A DNA stretch of 27,284 nt from DATAFO01 sp046728015 (GCA_046728015.1 JBKPDQ010000047.1:1-27284), one strand, 5' to 3'. Counted from the first letter of the stretch, positions 6,687-14,763 are shown. Program-made: numbers and translations. The notes: generated by a model not told the origin, from the letters alone.

Positions 6687-7811
6687 CTACAGGTTCCCCC
6701 TCTTCTCCTGCTCACGCTCGATGGCCTCGAACAGGGCCTTGAAGTTGCCCTCGCCGAAGCCGCGCGCGCCGTGGCGCTCGATCACCTCGAGGAACATCGT
6801 CGGGCGGTCGGAGAGCGTCGCGGTGAAGATCTGCAGCAGATACCCCTCGTCGTCGCGGTCGGCGAGGATGCCGAGCTTGCGCAGGTCCGCGAGGTCCTCG
6901 TCGATCTCGCCGATCCGGCCGGGCAGCTCCTCGTAGTAGCTCTCCGGCGTCGCCAGGAAGCGAACCCCGCGCTCGCGCAGCTCGGTGATCGTGCGGACGA
7001 TGTCCGTGGTCGCCAGCGCGACGTGCTGCGCGCCCGGGCCGCCGTAGTACTCGAGGAACTCCTCGATCTGCGACTTTCGCTTGCCCTCGGCGGGCTCGTT
7101 GATCGGGAACTTGACCCGTCCCTTCCCGTCGGCCATCACCTTCGACATCAGGGCCGAGTACTCGGTCGAGATGTCGCGGTCGGTGAAGTGGATCATCTCG
7201 GTCATCCCGAAGACCCGCTCGTAGTAGGAGACCCACTCGTCGAGTCGGCCGAGCTCGACGTTGCCGACCACGTGATCGATGCCGACCAGCAAGCCGGGGT
7301 CGTCGGCGTCGGCCCCGTCGGCGGGCTCGAACCCCGGCAGGAAGGCACCCTCGTAGCCGTCGCGCTGGACGAACGTGTGCAGGGTGTCGCCGTAGGTGGC
7401 GATGGTCGACATCCGGACCGTGCCGCGGTCGTCGGACTCCTCCCACGGCTCGCGCACGCCGCGCGCGCCGTGGCGCACCGCGTAGCGATACGCGTGCTCG
7501 GCATCCGGAACCGACAGCGCGATCACTCGCACCCCGTCGCCGTGCTGGGCGACGTGCCGGGCGATCTCGCTCGTGCCCAGCAGCGGAGAGGTGAGGACGA
7601 ACCGGATCCGCCCCTGCTCGAGGACGTGCGAGGCGCGGTCGCGAATGCCGGTCTCCAGGCCGGCGTAGGCCGCGTGGCGAAAGCCGAGCGCGTGGGTGAA
7701 GAAGTAGCTGGCCTGGCTCGCGTTGCCGACGTAAAGCTCGATGTGGTCGATGCCCAGCAGCGGCATCTCGTCCGTGGTCTCTGGGCGTGAGGGGACCGTC
7801 TGAGTCTCCAT
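6687..7811 (-). CDS. hpd: 4-hydroxyphenylpyruvate dioxygenase
   Basis: This 374-residue enzyme converts 4-hydroxyphenylpyruvate to homogentisate. It shows two VOC-type halves: an N-terminal one starting GIDHIELYVGN (20-30) and a catalytic one starting LLVGIDHVVGNV (174-185). The Fe(II) ligands expected for the family are H180, H263 (GPGAQHVALAT) and E342 (TMFLEVIERHG), all present. The C-terminal GFGEGNFKALFEAIEREQ is the family signature. AAGGAG stands 7 nt before the ATG at 7811. It is first in the hpd-hmgA operon and divergent from an Lrp/AsnC gene with an 80-bp shared upstream region, a classic arrangement for regulation by an amino-acid-sensing Lrp protein; that link is inferred. Confidence 0.95.
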   Translation of the reverse strand: METQTVPSRPETTDEMPLLGIDHIELYVGNASQASYFFTHALGFRHAAYAGLETGIRDRASHVLEQGRIRFVLTSPLLGTSEIARHVAQHGDGVRVIALSVPDAEHAYRYAVRHGARGVREPWEESDDRGTVRMSTIATYGDTLHTFVQRDGYEGAFLPGFEPADGADADDPGLLVGIDHVVGNVELGRLDEWVSYYERVFGMTEMIHFTDRDISTEYSALMSKVMADGKGRVKFPINEPAEGKRKSQIEEFLEYYGGPGAQHVALATTDIVRTITELRERGVRFLATPESYYEELPGRIGEIDEDLADLRKLGILADRDDEGYLLQIFTATLSDRPTMFLEVIERHGARGFGEGNFKALFEAIEREQEKRGNL

Positions 7812-7821
7812 CTCTCTCTCC

Positions 7822-7849
7822 TTGACAGCGTCGCTTCTCGCTTTATGAT
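7822..7849 (+). promoter_or_regulatory. Sigma-70-like promoter for the Lrp/AsnC gene
   Basis: TTGACA (7822-7827) and TATGAT (7844-7849) are separated by 16 nt, a near-consensus housekeeping promoter pointing at the Lrp gene. The -35 box lies just behind the hpd start, so a regulator bound here could affect both divergent units. A leader of about 35 nt follows. Confidence 0.65.
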
Positions 7850-7891
7850 TGCCCGCTGACCGGCGTTCCTCAAGCGCTGTTCATTGCGTCT

Positions 7892-8401
7892 ATGCCCACC
7901 AACGGCCACTTGATCGACGGTATCGACCATCAGATCGTTGCGCTCCTGCGTGAGAACGCCAGGCGCTCCTTCCAGGACATCGGCGGGCGGGTGTCGCTGT
8001 CGGCGCCGGCCGTCAAGCGCCGGGTCGACCGGCTCGAGCGAGAGGGCGTGATCAGGGGCTACTCGGCGAACGTCGATCCTACGGCCCTGGGCTGGAACAC
8101 CCACGCCTTCGTGGAGCTCTTCTGCGAGGGCAGGATGTCCGGCGACGAGGTTCGCGAGGCGGTCACCGACCACCCCGAGGTGGAGGGCGCGTACACGATC
8201 GCCGGTGCCCCGAGCGCGATCCTGCACCTGCGGGCCGAGAACACCGCGCACCTCGAGCAGGCACTCGAGCGTCTGCGCGAGGTGCCGGGCGTCCAGCGCA
8301 CGCAAACGCAGGTCGTGCTCTCGACGCTGTTCGAGCGGCCGGTGGCAAACGGGCGCGGTGCTGCCGGGAACCCCGCCGGCGCGGACGCGGGAGCAGCGTG
8401 A
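7892..8401 (+). CDS. Lrp/AsnC family transcriptional regulator
   Basis: The 169-residue protein has an N-terminal winged HTH (about 8-60; IDHQIVALLRENARRSFQDI then LSAPAVKRRVDRLEREGVI) and a C-terminal RAM/AsnC ligand-binding domain (about 65-148; YTIAGAPSAILHLRAEN). The last 20 residues are an Ala/Gly-rich tail not typical of the family. Such proteins form octamers that bind amino acids and control amino-acid metabolism. It is divergent from hpd-hmgA and heads an apparent plus-strand operon with the ATP-grasp and ferritin-like genes, so tyrosine or a related aromatic effector is a reasonable guess. No ribosome-binding site is obvious before the ATG. Confidence 0.9.
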   Translation: MPTNGHLIDGIDHQIVALLRENARRSFQDIGGRVSLSAPAVKRRVDRLEREGVIRGYSANVDPTALGWNTHAFVELFCEGRMSGDEVREAVTDHPEVEGAYTIAGAPSAILHLRAENTAHLEQALERLREVPGVQRTQTQVVLSTLFERPVANGRGAAGNPAGADAGAA

Positions 8402-8472
8402 AGATGCCCGAGGCGAACGCCGAGGGCAACGCATTGGGTGCGGGAGCGGAGCAGCCGGCGGGTGGTCTGTGA
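8398..8472 (+). CDS. Possible 24-residue coupled small ORF
   Basis: A 25-codon frame starts at GTG 8398, which overlaps the Lrp stop as GTGA; a second in-frame ATG is at 8404. It ends at TGA 8470-8472, which overlaps the GTG start of the ATP-grasp gene, again as GTGA. The peptide is Ala/Gly/Glu-rich (begins MKMPEANAEG, ends EQPAGGL). It could be a leader that couples translation, a peptide substrate of the adjacent ligase, or simply GC-rich spacer that happens to be open. Nothing beyond its position supports function. Confidence 0.25.
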   Translation: MKMPEANAEGNALGAGAEQPAGGL

Positions 8473-9881
8473 TCGATCACGCCAGTGATCTGAAGCTTCA
8501 GCATCTGGTCGAGCTCTCGAAGCTCGGGGACGAGTGCGCCGGGCTCGAGGCCGGCGTCGAGCGCTGGCTCTCCGAGCGCGACGTCGTCTTCGCCGACCAC
8601 ACGATCCCGTTCGTGCTCATGCCCCACTTCGTCTCGCCGGGCCAGGTGGCGCGCATCCGGCGGTCGGTCGAGGCGCTATGTCGCGTGCTCAATCGCTTCT
8701 GCGACGCCTATCCCGAGGACGAGCTGCTGCGCTCGGAGCTCGACCTGCCGGCGTTCGAGGACTCGCTGGTCCGGGTTGAGCCGGGCTACGACCGCCCGCT
8801 TCGAATCTGCCGCCTCGACGCCTTCCTCACCGGATTAGAGGTGCGCTTCCTCGAGTTCAACGCCGACTCCCCCGCCGGAATCGGCTACACGGACGTCCTG
8901 CACGAGTGCCTGCGCGACGGCATTCACCTGCCGCAGGTCGAGGCGGAGTTCGACTGCGCCTACGAGGCGATGCTGCCGCTCCTGCTCGACACGCTGCTCG
9001 ACGCGTACGAGCAGGCGCGGGGGCGCCACAGCGATCTCCCGGAGCGGCCGCGCCTGGCCCTCGTGGACGTCCCGGACAGCCCGTCCGTCCCGGAGTTTCG
9101 AATCGTCTGTGCGGCGGCGCGCGCCACGGGAATCGACGCCCTTTGGGCGACCACCGAGGAGCTCAGCTATGACGGCTCCGTGCTCCGCGCGGCCGGCGAG
9201 CCCGTCCACCTCGTCTACCGCCGGGCGATGATCGAGGACCTCTCCGAGGGCGACTTGACCGCGGCCTATCGCGACGCCCGCGCCGTTGTCGTCAATCCGC
9301 CGCGCTCTCGTGTCGCCAACAACAAGAAGCTGTTCGCCCTGCTGGACGATCCCCGGTTCGCGCACCTGGTTGAGCCCCGCGAGGCCGAGGTCATCTCACA
9401 GACCATCCCCTGGACAAGGGTTCTGCGCCCCGGGAGCGTCACCTACGGTCGCTGGGTCGTCGATCTGCTCGACTTCGTCGCCGACAACCGCGAGCGGCTG
9501 GTGCTGAAGCCAGCGTCCGACTACGGCGGCCACGGAGTCGCGCTGGGCATCGAGACCGAGCAGGCGGAGTGGGAGCGGCTGGTCGCCGAGCACGCGGACC
9601 AGGGCGACTTTGTGGCCCAGGAGTACGTTCCCGTGCCGGAGGAGATGTTTCCCACGGTCGAGGACGGCCACGTTCAGATGCGCCTGAAGCGGTTCAACAT
9701 CAATCCGTTCGGCCTCGGCGGCCGGTACGCGGGAACCATCACCCGCATCTCCGACCGCGCCGTGATCAACGTCTCGGCAGGCGGCGGGCTGCTGCCGTGC
9801 GTGGTCGGACGCCACAAGCGGAAGCTGTTGGTCGAAGAGGCAGCGGAACAGGAGGAGGAGGTTCATGGCGCCCCAACATGA
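8469..9881 (+). CDS. Circularly permuted ATP-grasp ligase-like protein
   Basis: The 470-residue protein carries FLEFNADSPAGIGYTD (128-143), VVNPPRSRVANNKKLFALL (274-292), LVLKPASDYGGHGVALG (344-360) and NVSAGGGLLPC (434-444). These look like the nucleotide- and metal-binding elements of circularly permuted ATP-grasp enzymes (the glutathionylspermidine-synthase / CP_ATPgrasp group), which join a carboxylate to an amine at the cost of ATP. The exact Pfam family and the substrates are not determinable by eye. The start is taken as GTG 8469, the only in-frame start near the conserved N-terminus, overlapping the previous small frame by 4 nt. The end overlaps the ferritin-like gene by 17 nt, so the two are tightly coupled and probably act together. 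Confidence 0.75.
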   Translation: MIDHASDLKLQHLVELSKLGDECAGLEAGVERWLSERDVVFADHTIPFVLMPHFVSPGQVARIRRSVEALCRVLNRFCDAYPEDELLRSELDLPAFEDSLVRVEPGYDRPLRICRLDAFLTGLEVRFLEFNADSPAGIGYTDVLHECLRDGIHLPQVEAEFDCAYEAMLPLLLDTLLDAYEQARGRHSDLPERPRLALVDVPDSPSVPEFRIVCAAARATGIDALWATTEELSYDGSVLRAAGEPVHLVYRRAMIEDLSEGDLTAAYRDARAVVVNPPRSRVANNKKLFALLDDPRFAHLVEPREAEVISQTIPWTRVLRPGSVTYGRWVVDLLDFVADNRERLVLKPASDYGGHGVALGIETEQAEWERLVAEHADQGDFVAQEYVPVPEEMFPTVEDGHVQMRLKRFNINPFGLGGRYAGTITRISDRAVINVSAGGGLLPCVVGRHKRKLLVEEAAEQEEEVHGAPT

Positions 9882-11052
9882 GGCGCTGAGACGCGGCTAC
9901 GACGTCGACGACAACGCGACCCGGTTCTCGAACTACTTCCACGTCCTGCGCGAGCTCGTGCACCTGTCGTGCGGTTGGCTGCCGCTCGTGCCGGCCTTCG
10001 AGCACAAGCTGCGGCTCGGGGAGCACATCCACGACGACGCCCGCGGCGTGTCGCGAATCAGGCGCCGCCTGTACGAGCTTCGCCACCCGAGCGACTACCC
10101 GGGAGCGCCGGGGCCGGAGCTGGCCGGGTTGCTCGACCGGCTGAGCGGGGCCGATTCGCCCGAGGACTATCTGGCCCTGGCCTACGGGACCGTCAAGCCG
10201 ACCCTGCTGGCGGCGATCGAGGTGCACTTGGACGAGCTCGACCCGGTCACCGACGAGCCGTCGCTGCTCCTGCTCTCGAAGCTGCGGGAGCGCCAGCAGC
10301 GACACATCGATCACCTCGGCCCAGAGGACGGCGCGGACTCGGGCATCGACGATCTCGGAGCCCTCGCGATCCAGCTCAAGTCCTCGCCGCGCGAGCTGCG
10401 CATCCTCCCTCCGCTCACAGAGCCAGCTCGCGATTCCTTCATCGAGGTTACGCCCGAAGGCGACCCGTTCCTCACGGACGAGCTCTATGTGAACGACCCG
10501 GACACCAACCACGTCCCGGTCGAGCCCGAGGAGCAGCGCCACTTCTTCCACGCGCTGATGGATGCCGAGCTGTGTGCGGCCGAGCTGATGGCGCGCAACT
10601 CGCACGAGCACCCCGAGATGCCGTGGGACTTCCACGTCGACATGGCGCGCCAGGTTTGGGACGAGGTTCGCCACGCGCATGTGCACGAGATCCTGATGCC
10701 GACCGAGCTCGGGTGCCGCTGGGGCGACTATCCGATCGGCTTCAGCTACTTCCGCTCGATCTACGCGCACGACCTCCTCGGCCGGTTGGCGCTGTTCAAC
10801 TCGACGTCCGAGCAGAAGGCGATGTGGAGGCACTCCCACCGGCGCCGGGTGCTGGTGGATCGCGGCCAGGAGCAGGTCGCCAAGGTCTTCGACTACCTCC
10901 TCGCCGACGAAGTGCCGCACGTCCACAACGGCGTCCGCTGGGGAAGCCACCTGCTGGGCGGCGACGAAGCGGCCTACCGGCGGAAGGTGAGCGAGCTGCG
11001 ACGGGGCCTGGACCGGACCGGCGCCCCGAGCGAGACGCCGAGCGCGGCGTAG
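9865..11052 (+). CDS. Ferritin-like (candidate diiron) protein paired with the ATP-grasp ligase
   Basis: The 395-residue protein has ferritin-superfamily ligand patterns in its C-terminal half: E235/E240, E267-x2-H270 (DEVRHAHVH) and E349-x2-H352 (DEVPHVH), with D303 or E316 as a possible fourth-helix ligand. The N-terminal half also shows metal-ligand-like helices: E53-x2-H56 (GEHIHDD), E119/H121 and RERQQRHIDH (141-150), suggesting two four-helix bundles in one chain. Ferritin-like proteins act as diiron oxygenases, oxidases or iron-storage proteins; the family here is not resolved. A very strong GAGGAGGAGG ribosome-binding site precedes the ATG at 9865, inside the end of the ATP-grasp gene. 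It is convergent with the AI-2E-family gene, 50 bp away. A joint biosynthetic step with the ligase is inferred only from coupling. Confidence 0.72.
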   Translation: MAPQHEALRRGYDVDDNATRFSNYFHVLRELVHLSCGWLPLVPAFEHKLRLGEHIHDDARGVSRIRRRLYELRHPSDYPGAPGPELAGLLDRLSGADSPEDYLALAYGTVKPTLLAAIEVHLDELDPVTDEPSLLLLSKLRERQQRHIDHLGPEDGADSGIDDLGALAIQLKSSPRELRILPPLTEPARDSFIEVTPEGDPFLTDELYVNDPDTNHVPVEPEEQRHFFHALMDAELCAAELMARNSHEHPEMPWDFHVDMARQVWDEVRHAHVHEILMPTELGCRWGDYPIGFSYFRSIYAHDLLGRLALFNSTSEQKAMWRHSHRRRVLVDRGQEQVAKVFDYLLADEVPHVHNGVRWGSHLLGGDEAAYRRKVSELRRGLDRTGAPSETPSAA

Positions 11053-11102
11053 ATCGACGCGAACTCGCCGCTTGCGTGCATGATCGCGTCGGGAACGCCG
11101 AG

Positions 11103-12209
11103 CTAGATGGCGCGCGGGGTCGGGCCCATCGCCTCCGGCGCGCCGACCGTGTCGCCGACGACCTCGCGCCGATACAACGCGTACTCGCGAATCGCGATCT
11201 GGATCGAGGCCGCGACGGGGATCGCCAGGATCGCGCCGATGATCCCGAACAGGGTCGAGCCGAACAGCACCGCGACCAGGATCACGAACGGCTCAACCGC
11301 CACGGCTCGCCGCTGGATCTGCGGCTGGATCACGTAGTTCTCGACCTGCTGGTAGACGATCGCGTACACGATCCAGATGATCAGCCCGATCGGGAAGTTG
11401 ACGAACAGCATCACGATCCCGACGAGGACCGCCGCGATCGTGGCGCCGACGACCGGGATCAGGTCGAAGAAGAAGATGATCAGGGCCAGCGCGCCGGCGA
11501 ACGGGGCGCCGAGGATCGACAGCACCAGGAACGCCAGCAGCGCCGCCAGGGTCGCCTGGGCGAGGATCCCGCCCACGTAGTTGGCGACCGCATCCGCGAT
11601 GTGCTGCAAGGCCCGCTCGAGCCTGTCGGCCCGCTCCCGAGGTTGCGTACGCAAGAAGGCTTCAACCCAGCGCCTGCCTCCCGCGACCATGAAGATGCTG
11701 AGGATCAGGATCGTCACCCCGGCGAAGATCCCGTTCACGATCCCGACCCCGATGTCGCGCAGGATGCCCGCCGCGTCGCCGATCTTGCCCGGGATGTCGC
11801 CCGCGGCCGACTCGATCTCCGACGTGAAGTCGTACTTCTCGTTCAGGTCCCTGAGCGTCTCGTTGTCGTTGACGAAGTTCGTCACGTCCTGCGCGTAGCC
11901 CGGGACGTCGGCCGCCAGGTCCTCCGTCTGGCCGACGAGCGACGGGATCAGCGCTGCGGCGATGCCGATCGGGATCAGCACCAGCGCGAGGTAACAAATC
12001 GCGATCGCAAAGCCGCGCTTCATGTGCCGCTGGAGCAGGTTCACCGGGCCTGACATCGCGATCGCGAGGAAGGCCGCGATCACGATCCAGGTGATCGGGC
12101 GCCGCAGCAGCACGATCACGTAGAGGACCAGGGCGACCACGACGATGATCAGCACCGCGCGCAGCACGGCGCGCCCGAAGGGGTCCCGGGGCGTCATCAC
12201 GGCCATCAT
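11103..12209 (-). CDS. AI-2E family transporter-like membrane protein
   Basis: The 368-residue protein has the layout of the AI-2E/UPF0118 family (PF01594): two or three N-terminal helices (about 13-60 and 67-95), a soluble amphipathic stretch (about 95-155), then helices near 155-178 and a long C-terminal membrane block from about 210 to 345. GAPFAGALALIIFFFDLIPVVGATIAAV (around 237-264) with its DLIPVVG core, and the ENYVIQPQIQRRAV segment, are family hallmarks. Members include AI-2 exporters and Na+/H+ antiporter-like proteins, so substrate is unknown. It lies 66 nt downstream of fumarylacetoacetase on the same strand and may be co-transcribed. Two adjacent ATGs make the exact first residue uncertain. 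Confidence 0.85.
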   Translation of the reverse strand: MMAVMTPRDPFGRAVLRAVLIIVVVALVLYVIVLLRRPITWIVIAAFLAIAMSGPVNLLQRHMKRGFAIAICYLALVLIPIGIAAALIPSLVGQTEDLAADVPGYAQDVTNFVNDNETLRDLNEKYDFTSEIESAAGDIPGKIGDAAGILRDIGVGIVNGIFAGVTILILSIFMVAGGRRWVEAFLRTQPRERADRLERALQHIADAVANYVGGILAQATLAALLAFLVLSILGAPFAGALALIIFFFDLIPVVGATIAAVLVGIVMLFVNFPIGLIIWIVYAIVYQQVENYVIQPQIQRRAVAVEPFVILVAVLFGSTLFGIIGAILAIPVAASIQIAIREYALYRREVVGDTVGAPEAMGPTPRAI

Positions 12210-12275
12210 CGCCTCACGTAGTTCGGCGGCGATGCGGCCTTTCCTGGGCTCGGGACGCCGCGCCCCGCGCCGGGA

Positions 12276-13130
12276 CTAGGAGACAGGGGTCTCGAGACGG
12301 CCGAGGCCGTCGGCCTCGAGGGCGACGACGTCGCCTGGCTCGACCCAGCGCCCGTCGGGACGGCCCTCAACCTGAAGCGGGCCGAGCTCCAGCAGGCAGC
12401 CACGCCCCAGCGTGCCCGAGCCGAGCACGTCCCCCGGGCGCAGGCGTGTGTCGCGGGCCGCGTGGGCGACGATCTCGGGCCAGGAGAAGTGCTGCTCGGA
12501 GGCATCCGAGGCGGTCAGCTCCTGGCCGTTGAGTTCGACCCGCGCCTCGAGGAGCAATCGCCCGTCCTCGTAGTGCAGCTCGTCGGGGGTGACGAGATGA
12601 GGGCCGAGGCTGGTCGCGAAGTCCTTCGCCTTGTGCGGTCCGAGGCCAACCGTGACCTCGTTCGCCTGCACGTCGCGGGCCGACCAGTCGTTCATCAGCG
12701 TGAACGCGGCGATCTCGCCCTCTCCGCCGCCGAGCGGAACCCCGATCACCGCCGCGATCTCGAGCTCGAAGTCGAGCATGCGGGTCGGCTCGGGTCGGCG
12801 AACCGGCTCGCCCGGGCCGAGGATCGCTGCCGGGTTGGAGAAGTAGAAGGCCGGCGCCTGGTACCAGTACGGCGCGATCTCGACGCCGCGCCGTCGCGCG
12901 CCGGCCGCGACGTGTTCCTCGAAGGCATAGAAGTCTCGGACGCTCGGCGGCTCGGGCTCGGGCGCGAGCGTCGTCAGGCTCGGCAGCTCGAGCTCGACGC
13001 TTGTGCGCGGTCGGCCCTCGCCCGCCAGCCAGACGCGCATCGTCGGCGCCTCGAGCACATGGACCCGCTCACCCTCGACCTCGCCGACGAAGATGCCCCG
13101 ATCCGGATCTCGGAACGTTCCAACGCGCAT
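12276..13130 (-). CDS. fahA: Fumarylacetoacetase (FAH family)
   Basis: The 284-residue protein hydrolyses fumarylacetoacetate to fumarate and acetoacetate, the last step of tyrosine catabolism. DFYAFEEH (66-73) matches the human D126...H133 metal/catalytic segment with the same spacing. E122 and E124 in MLDFELEIAAVIG correspond to E199/E201, and D148 lies in LMNDWSARDVQ, nearly identical to the human motif. K168 is in AKDFATSLGP. These residues favour true fumarylacetoacetase over the wider FAH-fold hydratases and decarboxylases, although the protein is shorter than the animal enzyme. The ATG at 13130 fits the family start; no clear ribosome-binding site is seen. It is divergent from the M32 peptidase (99-bp gap). 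Confidence 0.85.
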   Translation of the reverse strand: MRVGTFRDPDRGIFVGEVEGERVHVLEAPTMRVWLAGEGRPRTSVELELPSLTTLAPEPEPPSVRDFYAFEEHVAAGARRRGVEIAPYWYQAPAFYFSNPAAILGPGEPVRRPEPTRMLDFELEIAAVIGVPLGGGEGEIAAFTLMNDWSARDVQANEVTVGLGPHKAKDFATSLGPHLVTPDELHYEDGRLLLEARVELNGQELTASDASEQHFSWPEIVAHAARDTRLRPGDVLGSGTLGRGCLLELGPLQVEGRPDGRWVEPGDVVALEADGLGRLETPVS

Positions 13131-13215
13131 CGGGCGCAGCTTCGCAGGATCGATGCGAGTGCCACGTTGACCCCGACTATCGGGCGAACGTGCGGTTTGT
13201 CGAGCTCGGCTTCGG

Positions 13216-13221
13216 TAGGTT
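13216..13221 (+). promoter_or_regulatory. -10 element of probable leaderless M32 peptidase gene
   Basis: TAGGTT ends exactly 8 nt before the ATG at 13230. The gap (GGGCGCCC) contains no ribosome-binding site. The same hexamer precedes the CoA-transferase gene. Confidence 0.5.
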
Positions 13222-13229
13222 GGGCGCCC

Positions 13230-14762
13230 ATGCCCGCCCTTGACGAGCTGCGCACGATGCTGGCCGAGATCTCGGATCTCGGACGCGCGCGGGCGCTGCT
13301 GTCCTGGGACGAGTGGACGCAGATGCCGCCGCGCGGCGCGGCCGTGCGCGCCGAGCAGCTGTCGACGCTGAGCCGACTCCGTCACGAGCGACTGTCGTCG
13401 GATGAGCTCGGGCGGCTGCTGGACCGGGCACGTATCGAAGTGGAGGGGCAACCCTACGACTCCTTCGAGGTGAGCCTGGTGCGCATGGCTACCCGGCACT
13501 GGGAGAAGGCGCGCCGCGTCCCGGCCGAGCTTCGCGCCGAGATCACCCGGCAGACCTCGATCTCCGAGCACGCCTGGGAGGAGGCCAGGAACGAATCCGA
13601 CTTCCAGGCCTTCCTACCCCACCTCGAACGGGCCGTTGCGCTCGCCCGGCGATACCTCGAGTGCTTCGACTTCGACCACCCCTACGACCCGCTGCTCGAC
13701 GACTATGAACCGGGCATGAAGACCGCCGAGCTGCGACCGGTGCTTGCGGACCTGCGCGACGGGCTGCGCCCCCTGCTGGCCGAGATCGCGGGCAGCGGAG
13801 TCGAGGTCGACGACTCGTGTCTGTATGGCGACTTCCCGATCGAAGCGCAGCGGCGGCTCGCGCAGGAGGTCCTCGAGGGCATGCCGCTCGAAGATGGCGC
13901 GTGGCGACTCGACGAGACGGTTCACCCCTTCGCAACCGGGATCGGGGTCTCCGACGTGCGGATCACCACCCGGTTCGTCCCGTCGTACATCGGCGCGGCG
14001 CTGTGGGCGGTGATCCACGAGGGGGGACACGCGGCGTACCAGAACGGCATCGACCGGCAGCTCGAGCGCACCCCGCTGTGCCGGTCCTCCTCGCTGGGGT
14101 TCGACGAATCGCAAAGCCGCCTGTGGGAGAACTGGGTCGGGCGCGGCAGGCCGTACCTCACGCATCTTCACCCGCGACTCGCCGAGCTCTTCCCCGGCCA
14201 GTTCGGTGGCGTCGATGCCGAGACGCTGTATCGCGCCGCCAGCAAGATCCAGCCGTCGCGTATCCGCATCGAAGCCGACGAGGTCACCTACAACCTCCAC
14301 ATCGCGCTGCGCTTCGAGCTCGAGCTCCAGATCGTGGAGGAGCGGCTGGAGCTCGCCGACCTGCCCGAGGCCTGGAACGCGGTGACCGCCGACTACCTGG
14401 GCTTGGAGGTCCCGGACGACGCTCGCGGCGTGCTCCAGGACATCCACTGGGCGTCCGGATCGTTCGGCTACTTCCCGACGTACTCGCTCGGCAACGTGAT
14501 CGCCGGCCAGCTCTGGGAGGCCGCGCGCGCCGAGCTTGGCGACCTAGACGCGCAACTCGCGGCCGGGGAGATGCGGCCGCTCAGGGATTGGCTTGCGGAG
14601 CGCATCTATCGCCACGGCGGCAAGTTCCTTCCCGCCGAGATGGTGGAGCGCGTCTGCGGCGGCTCGCTCGACCCGGCGCCGTTGCTGCGGTACCTGCGGG
14701 ATCGGTTCGGAGAGGTCTACGGGCTCGAGACCACGCAGACCGCAACTCCGGCCGTTTCTTAG
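13230..14762 (+). CDS. M32-family metallocarboxypeptidase
   Basis: The 510-residue length and the motifs fit zinc/cobalt carboxypeptidases of family M32 (Taq/Pfu carboxypeptidase type), which trim C-terminal residues from peptides in the cytosol. The metal-binding HEGGH lies at 263-267, SDVRITTRF at 241-249, and the third-ligand segment FDESQSRLWEN at 291-301 with E293. Most family members I know have His before this Glu (HESQSR); here it is Asp. IQPSRIRIEADEVTYNLHI (around 344-362) is another strong family signature. The frame is open far upstream, but the ATG at 13230 matches the family start and follows TAGGTT. It has no obvious partner; it sits between fumarylacetoacetase and an exported protein. 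Confidence 0.9.
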   Translation: MPALDELRTMLAEISDLGRARALLSWDEWTQMPPRGAAVRAEQLSTLSRLRHERLSSDELGRLLDRARIEVEGQPYDSFEVSLVRMATRHWEKARRVPAELRAEITRQTSISEHAWEEARNESDFQAFLPHLERAVALARRYLECFDFDHPYDPLLDDYEPGMKTAELRPVLADLRDGLRPLLAEIAGSGVEVDDSCLYGDFPIEAQRRLAQEVLEGMPLEDGAWRLDETVHPFATGIGVSDVRITTRFVPSYIGAALWAVIHEGGHAAYQNGIDRQLERTPLCRSSSLGFDESQSRLWENWVGRGRPYLTHLHPRLAELFPGQFGGVDAETLYRAASKIQPSRIRIEADEVTYNLHIALRFELELQIVEERLELADLPEAWNAVTADYLGLEVPDDARGVLQDIHWASGSFGYFPTYSLGNVIAGQLWEAARAELGDLDAQLAAGEMRPLRDWLAERIYRHGGKFLPAEMVERVCGGSLDPAPLLRYLRDRFGEVYGLETTQTATPAVS

Positions 14763-14763
14763 T

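Noticed and set aside
5660..6742. 360-codon plus-strand frame antisense to hmgA, and similar frames antisense to hpd
   Set aside because: These mirror the codon structure of hmgA and hpd; no start signals or family motifs of their own.
9969..12053. A 694-codon plus-strand open frame across the ferritin-like and AI-2E genes
   Set aside because: It is a shadow frame: it crosses a convergent gene boundary, is full of Arg/Pro/Asp repeats, and two well-supported genes use the same DNA.
12462..13229. Upstream extension of the M32 peptidase frame by about 256 codons
   Set aside because: It lies antisense to fumarylacetoacetase; the M32 family length and the TAGGTT spacing support the ATG at 13230.
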